Assembly: GCA_004346725.1 (NCBI GenBank)
Contig: SMDE01000025.1
Location: forward strand, 1-36,047
Direction of reading: 5' to 3'
Length of the DNA: 36,047 nucleotides
From: Phytobacter diazotrophicus
GTDB lineage: Bacteria; Pseudomonadota; Gammaproteobacteria; Enterobacterales; Enterobacteriaceae
The notes beneath the pieces were generated by a model, which was not told where the DNA came from, did no database searches, and saw only the letters and a program-made list of their open reading frames with translations. The first letter of the stretch is position 1; each line of letters opens with the position of its first letter. This document shows, piece by piece, positions 29,394-36,047 of this stretch. The translations under genes and the position numbers were made by a program.

Positions 29394-30323
29394 TTATTGA
29401 TTAACTTGATCCAACCAGCCCCATTTATCTTCGGTTTCACCGGTGAAGAGGCCAAAGAATGCTTGCTGAATACGTTTGGTGACCGGGCCACAGCGACCTT
29501 CGCCCACCTGGATGCCATCCACGCTACGAACCGGCGTGATTTCTGCCGCGGTGCCAGACATGAACACTTCATCGGCCAGGTACAGAGATTCGCGGGACAG
29601 GGTCTGCTCGCGAACTTCAATGCCGAGCTCTTTCGCCAGTTTGATGATCGCATCGCGGGTGATGCCCGGCAGAGCGGAAGAGGTAAACGGCGGAGTGAAC
29701 AGCACACCATCTTTCACTTCGAACAGGTTTTCACCCGCGCCTTCTGAAATATAGCCGTTCACGTCGAGCGCAATACCTTCCTGATAACCGTGACGACGTG
29801 CTTCGCTGCCAACCAGCAGAGAAGAAAGATAGTTACCACCGGCTTTTGCCGCAGTCGGGATGGTGTTCGGTGCAACGCGGTTCCAGGAGGAAACCATCGC
29901 GTCGATCCCCTGCTCCAGCGCTTCTGCGCCGAGGTATGCCCCCCAGGGGAAAGCTGCGATGATCACATCAGTGGTATAACCTTCCGGCGGGTTAACGCCC
30001 ATACCTACGTCACCGACAAACACCAACGGACGAATATAGGCGCTGGTCAGGTTATTTTTGCGAATCACCTGACGGCAGGCTTCCATCAGTTCATCAACGC
30101 TTTGAGAAACCGGGAAGCGGTAAATTTTGGCTGAATCACGCAGACGCTGCATGTGCTCACGATGACGGAACACCACCGGCCCTTTGTGCGAGTCATAGCA
30201 ACGGATACCTTCAAACACGGAAGTACCGTAATGCAGGGCGTGGGACATTACATGAACCTTCGCTTCTCCCCACGGAACCATCTCGCCATTGAACCAAATG
30301 TAATCAGCTTTTTTCGTCGTCAT
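29394..30323 (-). CDS. ilvE: Branched-chain amino acid aminotransferase
   Basis: A 309-residue PLP enzyme of fold type IV. It makes isoleucine, valine and leucine from their 2-oxo acids with glutamate. The PLP lysine is K160 in IPTAAKAGGNYLSS. The N-terminal part has ADYIWFNGEMVPW and HALHYGTSVFEGIR. The start MTTKKADYIW at 30323 gives the E. coli length; an in-frame extension to 30398 lies in ilvM and is not favoured. It lies 16 bp behind ilvM. Confidence 0.97.
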   Translation of the reverse strand: MTTKKADYIWFNGEMVPWGEAKVHVMSHALHYGTSVFEGIRCYDSHKGPVVFRHREHMQRLRDSAKIYRFPVSQSVDELMEACRQVIRKNNLTSAYIRPLVFVGDVGMGVNPPEGYTTDVIIAAFPWGAYLGAEALEQGIDAMVSSWNRVAPNTIPTAAKAGGNYLSSLLVGSEARRHGYQEGIALDVNGYISEGAGENLFEVKDGVLFTPPFTSSALPGITRDAIIKLAKELGIEVREQTLSRESLYLADEVFMSGTAAEITPVRSVDGIQVGEGRCGPVTKRIQQAFFGLFTGETEDKWGWLDQVNQ

Positions 30324-30339
30324 TTTAATTCCTTTGCGC

Positions 30340-30603
30340 TCAGGCGCGGATCTGTTGTGATGATGTTGTACATTGCTGGATATCAACCCGGGCGACATCG
30401 ACCAGTTTGCTTAGCTGGCTAAACAGTAATTCGACGGGGCGCGGACTGGCAACGGTCAATTCAATATTTATATTCTGCGCGTCGGTGGCCGCTTCCATGT
30501 TCATTGAGCAAACCTGAAAGCCACGGTGGCGCACCACACGTAATACACGTTCTAACGTTTCCGGGTTGAAGCGGGCCTGCACGGCGACCTGATGTTGCAT
30601 CAT
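30340..30603 (-). CDS. ilvM: Acetolactate synthase II, small regulatory subunit
   Basis: An 87-residue ACT-domain subunit that activates IlvG. The sequence [20 protein letters not shown] and the block [21 protein letters not shown] match E. coli IlvM closely. It overlaps the ilvG stop codon by four bases (ATGA), showing coupled translation. In contrast to the small subunits of AHAS I and III, IlvM does not confer strong valine inhibition. Confidence 0.96.
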   Translation of the reverse strand: MMQHQVAVQARFNPETLERVLRVVRHRGFQVCSMNMEAATDAQNINIELTVASPRPVELLFSQLSKLVDVARVDIQQCTTSSQQIRA

Positions 30604-32246
30604 GATAATTTCTCCAGCATTTCTGCATTACTGGCACCTGGTGGTACCAACGGCCAGACATTCTCAAGCTCGTCGATTGAGACATGAAGCAGGTAAGGCC
30701 CCTCGCAGGACAGCATGGTGTCGAGTGCCGCTTCAACCTGGTCTTTACGGGTGATGTGCTGGCCGGGAATGCCGAAGGCGCTGGCCAGAACGAGGAAATC
30801 GGGGTTATCGGTAAGCGTTGTTTCGCTATAACGTTCGTTGAAGAATAACTGCTGCCACTGGCGAACCATCCCTAAACGCTGATTGTCCAGTAACACGATT
30901 TTCAGCGGTAACTGCTTGCGTTTTACGGTGCCGAGCTCCTGAACATTCATCATGAAGGAGCCGTCACCGGAGATACAGATTACCGTATCATTCGGGCGAG
31001 CCACCTGCGCCCCAACGGCGGCTGGCAGGCCAAAACCCATTGTGCCCAAGCCGCTGGAGGTGATGAAGTTCTCCGGACGAGTGTAAGTCATGTGCTGAGC
31101 GGACCACATCTGGTGCTGACCCACATCGGTGGTGACCACGCTGTTGGCAGGTTTGCGATCTGACAGTTGTTTTAACAATAACGGTGCGTAAATCGCGTCA
31201 CCCGGATGATCATAACGCCAGGCGAACTCTGTACGCATATCGGCATTAAATTGACGCCATTCGTTAATCTCTAAATTCTGTTGCAGTGCGGGCAGCAGCG
31301 CATTCAAATCGCCTTGCAGGCTGACATGGGCCTGACGCAATTTGTTCATTTCAGCCGGGTCGATATCCATATGAATCACTTTTGCATGCGGGGCAAAGGT
31401 GTTCAGTTTGCCGGTTACACGATCGTCAAAGCGTGCGCCCACGGCGATGAGCAGATCGCACTCCTGCACCGCCAGATTTGCGGCTTTGGTGCCGTGCATC
31501 CCCAGCATGCCGAGATACCATGGATAACTATCTTCAACCGCGCCAAGGCCTTTCAGTGTGCAGGTTACTGGCATCCGGGTGGCGGAGAGGAACGCACGCA
31601 GCGCCGGAACCGCCTGCGCCATGCCTACACCGCCGCCAACATACAGCATCGGTTTTTTGGACTGAGCCAGCATCTGGTACGCCTGTGCCATTTCTTCATG
31701 CGGGAAGGAGAACTCGTCTTCGACGGTGGAGAAATGCGGTTCCAGATCACCGGAGGCTAACTGGATATCTTTAGGGATATCAACAAGAACCGGGCCAGGA
31801 CGGCCTGAGTTTGCCACCTGGAAAGCTTCGGCAATAACGCGCGGCAGCTCCTCCAGGGACTGCACCAGAAAACTATGTTTAGTGCAGGCCAGCGACAAAC
31901 CGAGAACATCCACTTCCTGGAAGGCATCGGTACCAATGAACGGTGCCGCAACCTGGCCGGTGATGGCAACCACAGGAACGGAATCCAGCAGCGCATCGGC
32001 CAGCCCCGTGATCAGGTTGGTTGCACCCGGACCAGACGTGGCGATACAAACACCGGTTTTCCCCGTGGAGCGCGCATAACCGATCGCCGCCATTGCCGCA
32101 CCCTGCTCGTGCCGACACAACAGATGTTCCACGCCGCCGTCATACAATGCATCGTAAACCGGCATAATTGCGCCACCCGGATACCCAAAGACCGTATCAA
32201 CCTGCTGTGCCCGCAACGCATGTACTACCCATTGTGCGCCATTCAT
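30600..32246 (-). CDS. ilvG: Acetolactate synthase II, large catalytic subunit (intact)
   Basis: A 548-residue thiamine-diphosphate enzyme that makes 2-acetolactate and 2-aceto-2-hydroxybutyrate. The catalytic glutamate is E47 in CRHEQGAA. The ThDP/Mg motif is [15 protein letters not shown]. The reading frame is uninterrupted over its whole length, unlike E. coli K-12, where ilvG is broken by a frameshift. The enzyme is thus expected to be active and the strain relatively resistant to valine. The 16-residue ilvX lies just upstream and ilvM overlaps downstream. Confidence 0.97.
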   Translation of the reverse strand: MNGAQWVVHALRAQQVDTVFGYPGGAIMPVYDALYDGGVEHLLCRHEQGAAMAAIGYARSTGKTGVCIATSGPGATNLITGLADALLDSVPVVAITGQVAAPFIGTDAFQEVDVLGLSLACTKHSFLVQSLEELPRVIAEAFQVANSGRPGPVLVDIPKDIQLASGDLEPHFSTVEDEFSFPHEEMAQAYQMLAQSKKPMLYVGGGVGMAQAVPALRAFLSATRMPVTCTLKGLGAVEDSYPWYLGMLGMHGTKAANLAVQECDLLIAVGARFDDRVTGKLNTFAPHAKVIHMDIDPAEMNKLRQAHVSLQGDLNALLPALQQNLEINEWRQFNADMRTEFAWRYDHPGDAIYAPLLLKQLSDRKPANSVVTTDVGQHQMWSAQHMTYTRPENFITSSGLGTMGFGLPAAVGAQVARPNDTVICISGDGSFMMNVQELGTVKRKQLPLKIVLLDNQRLGMVRQWQQLFFNERYSETTLTDNPDFLVLASAFGIPGQHITRKDQVEAALDTMLSCEGPYLLHVSIDELENVWPLVPPGASNAEMLEKLS

Positions 32247-32248
32247 AG

Positions 32249-32299
32249 TTAGTTCCCCGCCGTAAATCGGGAGAAACAGAATTTTGTGCTACTACTCAT
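32249..32299 (-). CDS. ilvX: Small protein IlvX
   Basis: A 16-codon ORF ending two bases before the ilvG start. It encodes [16 protein letters not shown], very close to E. coli IlvX ([16 protein letters not shown] as recalled). GAGCAGAGA just upstream gives a possible ribosome-binding site. IlvX is an expressed small protein of unknown role in E. coli. It lies after the attenuator, so it would be made with ilvG. Conservation of most residues supports a coding function. Confidence 0.8.
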   Translation of the reverse strand: MSSSTKFCFSRFTAGN

Positions 32300-32330
32300 T
32301 CTCTGCTCCTCGTTTATATTTTTAGGTCAT

Positions 32331-32363
32331 AAAAAAACCCCCGGACCTTTCGGTGCGGGGGTC
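32331..32363 (-). terminator. ilvGMEDA attenuator
   Basis: On the minus strand a GC-rich stem (ACCCCCGCACC paired with GGTCCGGGGGT, one mismatch) with a short loop is followed by TTTTTTT (plus-strand A run at 331-337). It lies between ilvL and ilvX and is the terminator hairpin of the attenuation control. It forms when charged branched-chain tRNAs are plentiful. Confidence 0.9.
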
Positions 32364-32385
32364 TTAGTTCGTTAAGGCTTGATTT

Positions 32386-32484
32386 TTAAGCCTTTCCTCG
32401 TCCAAGTGCAGCCCCGCACGGTGGGATAATAATCACCACCACGCTAATCACAATCAGGCTAATCACTCGTAGAAGGGCTGTCAT
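32386..32484 (-). CDS. ilvL: ilv operon leader peptide
   Basis: A 32-residue leader peptide, 15 of whose residues are Ile, Val or Leu, with clusters VISLIVISVVVIII. It differs from E. coli IlvL at one or few positions and ends PPCGAALGRGKA. Ribosome stalling at these codons when charged tRNA-Ile, -Val or -Leu is scarce prevents the attenuator from forming, so the operon is read through. It lies 23 bp before the attenuator. Confidence 0.95.
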   Translation of the reverse strand: MTALLRVISLIVISVVVIIIPPCGAALGRGKA

Positions 32485-32527
32485 TTTCTGTACTTTCTGG
32501 CTTCATGTTCGAAGGAATGCCTAAAGA

Positions 32528-32555
32528 GTTATCACAGATATAAGACATGACACAA
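32528..32555 (-). promoter_or_regulatory. Promoter of the ilvLXGMEDA operon
   Basis: On the minus strand TTGTGT (32550-32555) is followed by a 16-bp spacer and GATAAC (32528-32533). The region upstream (32556-32660) is strongly A/T-rich, as expected for the UP element and IHF site known upstream of the E. coli ilvG promoter. The 341-base gap 32485-32825 holds this promoter and the yifB leader and no gene I can support. A small hairpin CTTCC/GGAAG near 32764-32780 is in the yifB leader. Confidence 0.55.
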
Positions 32556-32825
32556 GAAATTTTTATGACGCGTTTTTTCTTTAGCAAAACAATCTCAATG
32601 AAAATCTTTGTTTTTTATAAAGAAAAACTTAAATGAAATAATTTCATTTTTTTCAACGGCAAAAGGGCTTTGGGACATCAGCTTGTAACATGCGAGGAGC
32701 GTTCCAGAAAAAAATAGATCGTCCGCAATCGTCCAAAAAGTGTGGAAGCCTGCACGCAAACCTTCCTTTTTTCAGGAAGCCAACGTCCATTTACGCCGCA
32801 TACTTACCTTTCACAAGGAGGTGTT

Positions 32826-34352
32826 ATGACGTTGTCGGTTATTTACACACGCGCAGCGCTGGGGGTTTGTGCACCGTTAATCACCGTTGAGGTGCATATC
32901 AGCAACGGTCTTCCCGGCCTGACAATGGTCGGTTTACCGGAAACAACGGTGAAGGAAGCGCGGGACCGTGTACGTAGCGCAATCATCAATAGTGGCTACG
33001 AATTTCCCGCGAAAAAGATCACTATCAACCTGGCGCCGGCGGATCTTCCCAAAGAGGGAGGGCGATATGATTTACCTATCGCGATTGCGCTTCTCGCGGC
33101 TTCTGAGCAATTGCAGAATATCCAACTTCATCGGTTTGAGTTCGTGGGTGAATTGGCCCTTACAGGGGCGTTACGTGGCGTTCCCGGGGCAATATCAAGT
33201 GCCATGGAGGCAATCAAGGCAGGCAGATCCATTATTGTCGCGGCAGAGAACGAGGCCGAGGTGAGCCTTACGGGAACGCAAGATTGTTATATTGCCGAGC
33301 ATCTGCAGGCTGTATGCGCCTTTCTTGAAGGCAAACATGAGCTATCTCCCCCCTCTGCCCATTTTATCAGCGATAACCAGGATACAGCGCAACACGACCT
33401 AAGCGATATCATCGGCCAGGATCAAGGCAAACGCGCGCTGGAGATTACCGCTGCTGGCGGACATAACTTATTGTTGATCGGTCCACCGGGGACAGGTAAA
33501 ACCATGCTCGCCAGCAGGCTTGGTGCATTGTTGCCGCCCCTGAGCAACCAGGAGGCATTGGAAAGCGCGGCAATTCTGAGTCTGGTAAATACCTCCGGAT
33601 TGATACGTCAATGGCGACAGAGACCTTTTCGCGCACCGCATCATAGTGCCTCACTTACGGCCATGGTTGGCGGTGGCGCAATACCGGGGCCAGGAGAGAT
33701 CTCGCTGGCCCATAACGGCGTGTTGTTTCTTGATGAACTTCCCGAATTTGAGCGTCGGGTGCTGGACGCGTTGCGTGAACCCATCGAGTCAGGGCAGATT
33801 CATATTTCCCGTACGCGGGCAAAAGTAACTTATCCTGCCCGTTTTCAACTTATTGCCGCCATGAATCCCAGCCCGACAGGGCACTACCAAGGGAACCACA
33901 ACCGCAGCACACCGGAGCAGACACTGCGCTACCTTGGGCGCTTATCCGGGCCATTTCTTGACCGCTTCGACCTATCGCTTGAGATCCCGCTTCTGCCGCC
34001 CGGCATGCTGAGTCATAGCCAACATGACAGCGAAAAAAGTAGCGTTGTTCGTGCACGGGTTATCGCAGCACATGAGCGACAGTACCAACGGCAAGGGAAG
34101 CTCAATGCGTTACTGGAAAATAGCGAGATGAGGGATTTTTGCGTGCTCACGCAAACGGATGGACAGTGGCTGGAAGAAACACTGGTTCGGCTTGGCCTTT
34201 CAGTACGGGCCTGGCAACGTTTATTGAAAGTAGGAAGAACCATCGCCGATCTGGAAGGCGCAGAAAGTATACAGCGCGAGCATCTACAGGAAGCGCTCAG
34301 CTATCGTGCCATCGACAGGCTACTCATCCATTTGCAGAAAATGTTGGGATAA
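32826..34352 (+). CDS. yifB: AAA+ ATPase YifB, ComM family
   Basis: A 508-residue protein of the YifB/ComM family. The N-terminal part (about 1-170) is a Lon-protease-like fold without protease function (LAPADLPKEGGRYDLPIAIALLAAS). The central Mg-chelatase-like AAA+ domain has Walker A LIGPPGTGKTML and Walker B NGVLFLDELPEF. ComM is a hexameric branch-migration helicase in natural transformation of Vibrio and Acinetobacter; a role in enterics is not established. The start ATG at 32826 follows an unusually strong ribosome-binding site, AAGGAGGTG, and matches the E. coli N-terminus. An upstream in-frame ATG at 32742 is not favoured. Confidence 0.95.
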   Translation: MTLSVIYTRAALGVCAPLITVEVHISNGLPGLTMVGLPETTVKEARDRVRSAIINSGYEFPAKKITINLAPADLPKEGGRYDLPIAIALLAASEQLQNIQLHRFEFVGELALTGALRGVPGAISSAMEAIKAGRSIIVAAENEAEVSLTGTQDCYIAEHLQAVCAFLEGKHELSPPSAHFISDNQDTAQHDLSDIIGQDQGKRALEITAAGGHNLLLIGPPGTGKTMLASRLGALLPPLSNQEALESAAILSLVNTSGLIRQWRQRPFRAPHHSASLTAMVGGGAIPGPGEISLAHNGVLFLDELPEFERRVLDALREPIESGQIHISRTRAKVTYPARFQLIAAMNPSPTGHYQGNHNRSTPEQTLRYLGRLSGPFLDRFDLSLEIPLLPPGMLSHSQHDSEKSSVVRARVIAAHERQYQRQGKLNALLENSEMRDFCVLTQTDGQWLEETLVRLGLSVRAWQRLLKVGRTIADLEGAESIQREHLQEALSYRAIDRLLIHLQKMLG

Positions 34353-34376
34353 AAAAAGGGGCCGTAGCCCCTGTTT

Positions 34377-34715
34377 TTAATCGTCAGATTCCGTGTAGTC
34401 CTCATTCCCTTCCATCTGCGGTTTGCCACCGGACAGGGTATGAAAACGCTTTGGACGCTTAATGCGTGACATATACTTAGACCAGACGCGTTCTGCTTCG
34501 GTATCTGGCTCGCGCTCGCCGCGACATACAGCGACGAAACGGATTTCTTCTTCTGTGGTCGGTTCACGCTTCCCGAGATCCAGCTCGTTGAAAGCATAAC
34601 CGTGACGCTCAAGCAGCTGAGCTTCTTTGATGGTGAAATCACCATGACGGGAAAACCCGCGCGGATAATGTTTGTTATCAAAAAAACGATTAGTCGTCGT
34701 AAAGCTTTCCGCCAT
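34377..34715 (-). CDS. maoP: Macrodomain Ori organisation protein MaoP (YifE)
   Basis: A 112-residue acidic cytoplasmic protein matching E. coli YifE ([20 protein letters not shown] at the N-terminus, YTESDD at the C-terminus). In E. coli it was named MaoP because, with the 17-bp site maoS nearby, it constrains movement of the Ori macrodomain of the chromosome. It is convergent with yifB and divergent from hdfR, as in E. coli. The maoS site is expected nearby, but I cannot recall its sequence well enough to mark it. Confidence 0.92.
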   Translation of the reverse strand: MAESFTTTNRFFDNKHYPRGFSRHGDFTIKEAQLLERHGYAFNELDLGKREPTTEEEIRFVAVCRGEREPDTEAERVWSKYMSRIKRPKRFHTLSGGKPQMEGNEDYTESDD

Positions 34716-34772
34716 CCTGCACGCTCCTAATTCTTTGGCCGAGCTATTTATGGCGCGGAGTATTAGTTACGC

Positions 34773-34801
34773 TTGACAGAGTGTAAAACAAAACATTTAA
34801 A
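34773..34801 (+). promoter_or_regulatory. Probable hdfR promoter
   Basis: A perfect -35 TTGACA (34773-34778), 17-bp spacer and TTTAAA (34796-34801, 4 of 6 to -10), 32 bp before the hdfR start, in the divergent region shared with maoP. Confidence 0.6.
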
Positions 34802-34833
34802 TCATTACGACAAATAATTTTGCGGAGAAACCT

Positions 34834-35655
34834 GTGGATACGGAATTGCTAAAAACTTTCCTGGAAGTCAGCCGAACTCGCCACTTTGGGCGCGCAGCTG
34901 AAGCACTCTATTTAACCCAGTCAGCGGTGAGCTTTCGTATTCGTCAGTTAGAAAACCAGCTTGGCGTGAACCTTTTCACTCGCCATCGCAACAATATCCG
35001 CCTGACAGCGGCCGGAGAAAAACTCCTCCCCTATGCCGAAACGCTGATGAATACCTGGCAGGCGGCACGCAAAGAAGTAGCTCATACATCGCGACACAAT
35101 CAATTTTCTATCGGCGCAAGTGCATCGCTATGGGAATGCATGCTTAGCAACTGGCTTGGGAGGTTGTATCAGCTCGAGGAAAGCCTGCAATTTGAAGCAC
35201 GAATTGCACAGCGACAATCGCTGGTCAAACAGTTACATGAGCGTCAGCTTGATCTCTTGATCACAACAGAAACACCCAAAATGGACGAATTTAGCAGCCA
35301 GTTGTTAGGTCACTTTACGCTTGGCCTCTATTGCTCGACGCCCGAAAAAACGAAGTCACAACTAAATTATTTACGCCTGGAATGGGGGCCGGATTTTCAG
35401 CAACATGAGTCGGAATTGATTGGCAGCGACGATGTACCAACGCTAACCACCAGTTCTGCTGAGGTCGCTCATCAGCAACTGACACTATTAAATGGATGCG
35501 CGTGGTTACCCGTATCCTGGGCGCAGCAAAGGGATGGCCTGCATGTTGTGGCTGATAGCACGACGTTATCCCGACCGCTTTACGCTATCTGGTTACAGAA
35601 TAGCGATAAGCAAAACCAGATCCGCGAGCTATTGAAAATACAGGTAATTGAGTAA
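34834..35655 (+). CDS. hdfR: LysR-type regulator HdfR
   Basis: A 273-residue LysR-family regulator. The helix-turn-helix lies in the first 60 residues ([40 protein letters not shown]), nearly identical to E. coli HdfR. The effector domain is less conserved and the protein is about six residues shorter, with a small gap near residue 120 and a shorter C-terminus. In E. coli HdfR represses the flagellar master operon flhDC and affects gltBD. The start codon is GTG, with GGAG 7 bases upstream. Confidence 0.93.
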   Translation: MDTELLKTFLEVSRTRHFGRAAEALYLTQSAVSFRIRQLENQLGVNLFTRHRNNIRLTAAGEKLLPYAETLMNTWQAARKEVAHTSRHNQFSIGASASLWECMLSNWLGRLYQLEESLQFEARIAQRQSLVKQLHERQLDLLITTETPKMDEFSSQLLGHFTLGLYCSTPEKTKSQLNYLRLEWGPDFQQHESELIGSDDVPTLTTSSAEVAHQQLTLLNGCAWLPVSWAQQRDGLHVVADSTTLSRPLYAIWLQNSDKQNQIRELLKIQVIE

Positions 35656-35659
35656 AGTC

Positions 35660-35682
35660 AACGCATCCGCTATGGATGCGTT
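35660..35682 (+). terminator. hdfR terminator
   Basis: A 9-bp stem AACGCATCC/GGATGCGTT with a 5-base loop lies four bases after the hdfR stop codon and is followed by TGAATTGCTTTG. Confidence 0.65.
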
Positions 35683-35710
35683 TGAATTGCTTTGTCAGAA
35701 AAAAAGCAAA

Positions 35711-35740
35711 AAAAATCCTTTGCCTAAGCAAAGGATTTTT
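35711..35740. terminator. rRNA operon terminator (bidirectional)
   Basis: A 13-bp perfect stem AAAAATCCTTTGC/GCAAAGGATTTTT with a 4-base loop is flanked by T runs on both strands. On the minus strand it ends the rRNA-tRNA transcript just after trpT; on the plus strand it backs up the hdfR terminator. Confidence 0.9.
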
Positions 35741-35747
35741 CTTTTTC

Positions 35748-35823
35748 TGGCAGGGGCGGAGAGACTCGAACTCCCAACACCCGGTTTTGGAGACCGGTGC
35801 TCTACCAATTGAACTACGCCCCT
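35748..35823 (-). tRNA. trpT: tRNA-Trp (anticodon CCA)
   Basis: A 76-nt gene on the minus strand, starting AGGGGCGTAGTTCAATTGG and ending CGCCCCTGCCA. The anticodon loop CTCCAAA gives CCA. It is the last gene of the rRNA operon (rrnC in E. coli). Confidence 0.97.
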
Positions 35824-35831
35824 AAATAGGG

Positions 35832-35908
35832 TGGCGGAACGGACGGGACTCGAACCCGCGACCCCCTGCGTGACAGGCAGGTATTCTAACCGACTGAACT
35901 ACCGCTCC
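35832..35908 (-). tRNA. aspT: tRNA-Asp (anticodon GTC)
   Basis: A 77-nt gene on the minus strand, starting GGAGCGGTAGTTCAGTCGG and ending CCGTTCCGCCA. The anticodon loop CTGTCAC gives GTC. It lies between the 5S rRNA and trpT, with 8 bases to trpT. Confidence 0.97.
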
Positions 35909-35961
35909 ACCGAATACTTCTGTAACCACCGGATTAATGCACCGGCTTACTTCTTAATTTG

Positions 35962-36047
35962 ATGCCTGGCAGTTCCCTACTCTCACATGGGGAGACCCCA
36001 CACTACCATCGGCGCTACGGCGTTTCACTTCTGAGTTCGGCATGGGG
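35962..36047 (-). rRNA. rrfC: 5S ribosomal RNA (partial, cut by window edge)
   Basis: On the minus strand the last 86 bases of a 5S rRNA are present, from CCCCATGCCGAACTCAG to GGGAACTGCCAGGCAT. The 5' part lies beyond the window. The order 5S-tRNA-Asp-tRNA-Trp is that of rrnC in E. coli. Confidence 0.95.

Overview
The window is a chromosomal segment of an enteric bacterium (Enterobacteriaceae). Gene order and protein sequences match the Escherichia coli stretch from the argX-hisR-leuT-proM tRNA cluster through yifK, the enterobacterial common antigen (ECA) genes, rho-trxA-rhlB-gppA-rep-ppiC, the ilv genes, yifB-yifE-hdfR, and the tail of an rRNA operon. It is read in the opposite direction to the E. 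coli map. Proteins are close to, but not identical with, those of E. coli, and several accessory genes absent from E. coli K-12 are present. An Enterobacter-like genus is likely, but this is inference and the genus cannot be fixed from the sequence alone.

Layout. 1-169 holds inverted repeats and terminators. 170-619 holds four tRNA genes (Pro, Leu, His, Arg) on the minus strand with their promoter. 722-2107 is yifK. 2341-13192 is the ECA cluster on the minus strand, transcribed wecA-wzzE-wecB-wecC-wecD-wecE-wzxE-wecF-wzyE-wecG. rffG and rffH, which sit between wecC and wecD in E. coli, are missing. 13437-15366 holds rho with a decayed rhoL leader, and trxA. rhlB and gppA (15517-18272) run on the plus strand and converge on rep (18311-20332).

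20444-22140 is an accessory stretch: two tandem ppiC-like parvulin genes, a REP-like hairpin repeat, and a two-gene unit of a DUF1360-like membrane protein and an Rrf2-family repressor. 22173-24691 is the divergent ilvC/ilvY pair with recognisable operator dyads. A small secreted protein resembling Tai4-type immunity proteins lies directly behind ilvY (24702-25091), followed by a convergent DUF2461 gene. 25935-32484 is the complete ilvLXGMEDA operon on the minus strand, with leader peptide, attenuator, the 16-residue ilvX and an intact ilvG. 32826-35655 holds yifB (ComM family), yifE/maoP and hdfR. 35748-36047 holds tRNA-Trp, tRNA-Asp and a partial 5S rRNA of an rRNA operon.

How the genes work together. 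The wec genes build and polymerise the ECA trisaccharide; loss of rffGH means dTDP-4-keto-6-deoxyglucose must come from another locus such as rmlAB. The ilv genes make isoleucine, valine and leucine precursors, with attenuation (ilvL) and inducer-responsive control (IlvY on ilvC). rho, rhlB, rep and gppA are housekeeping functions in transcription termination, RNA decay, replication and stringent-response metabolism. No CRISPR array, insertion sequence or prophage gene was seen.
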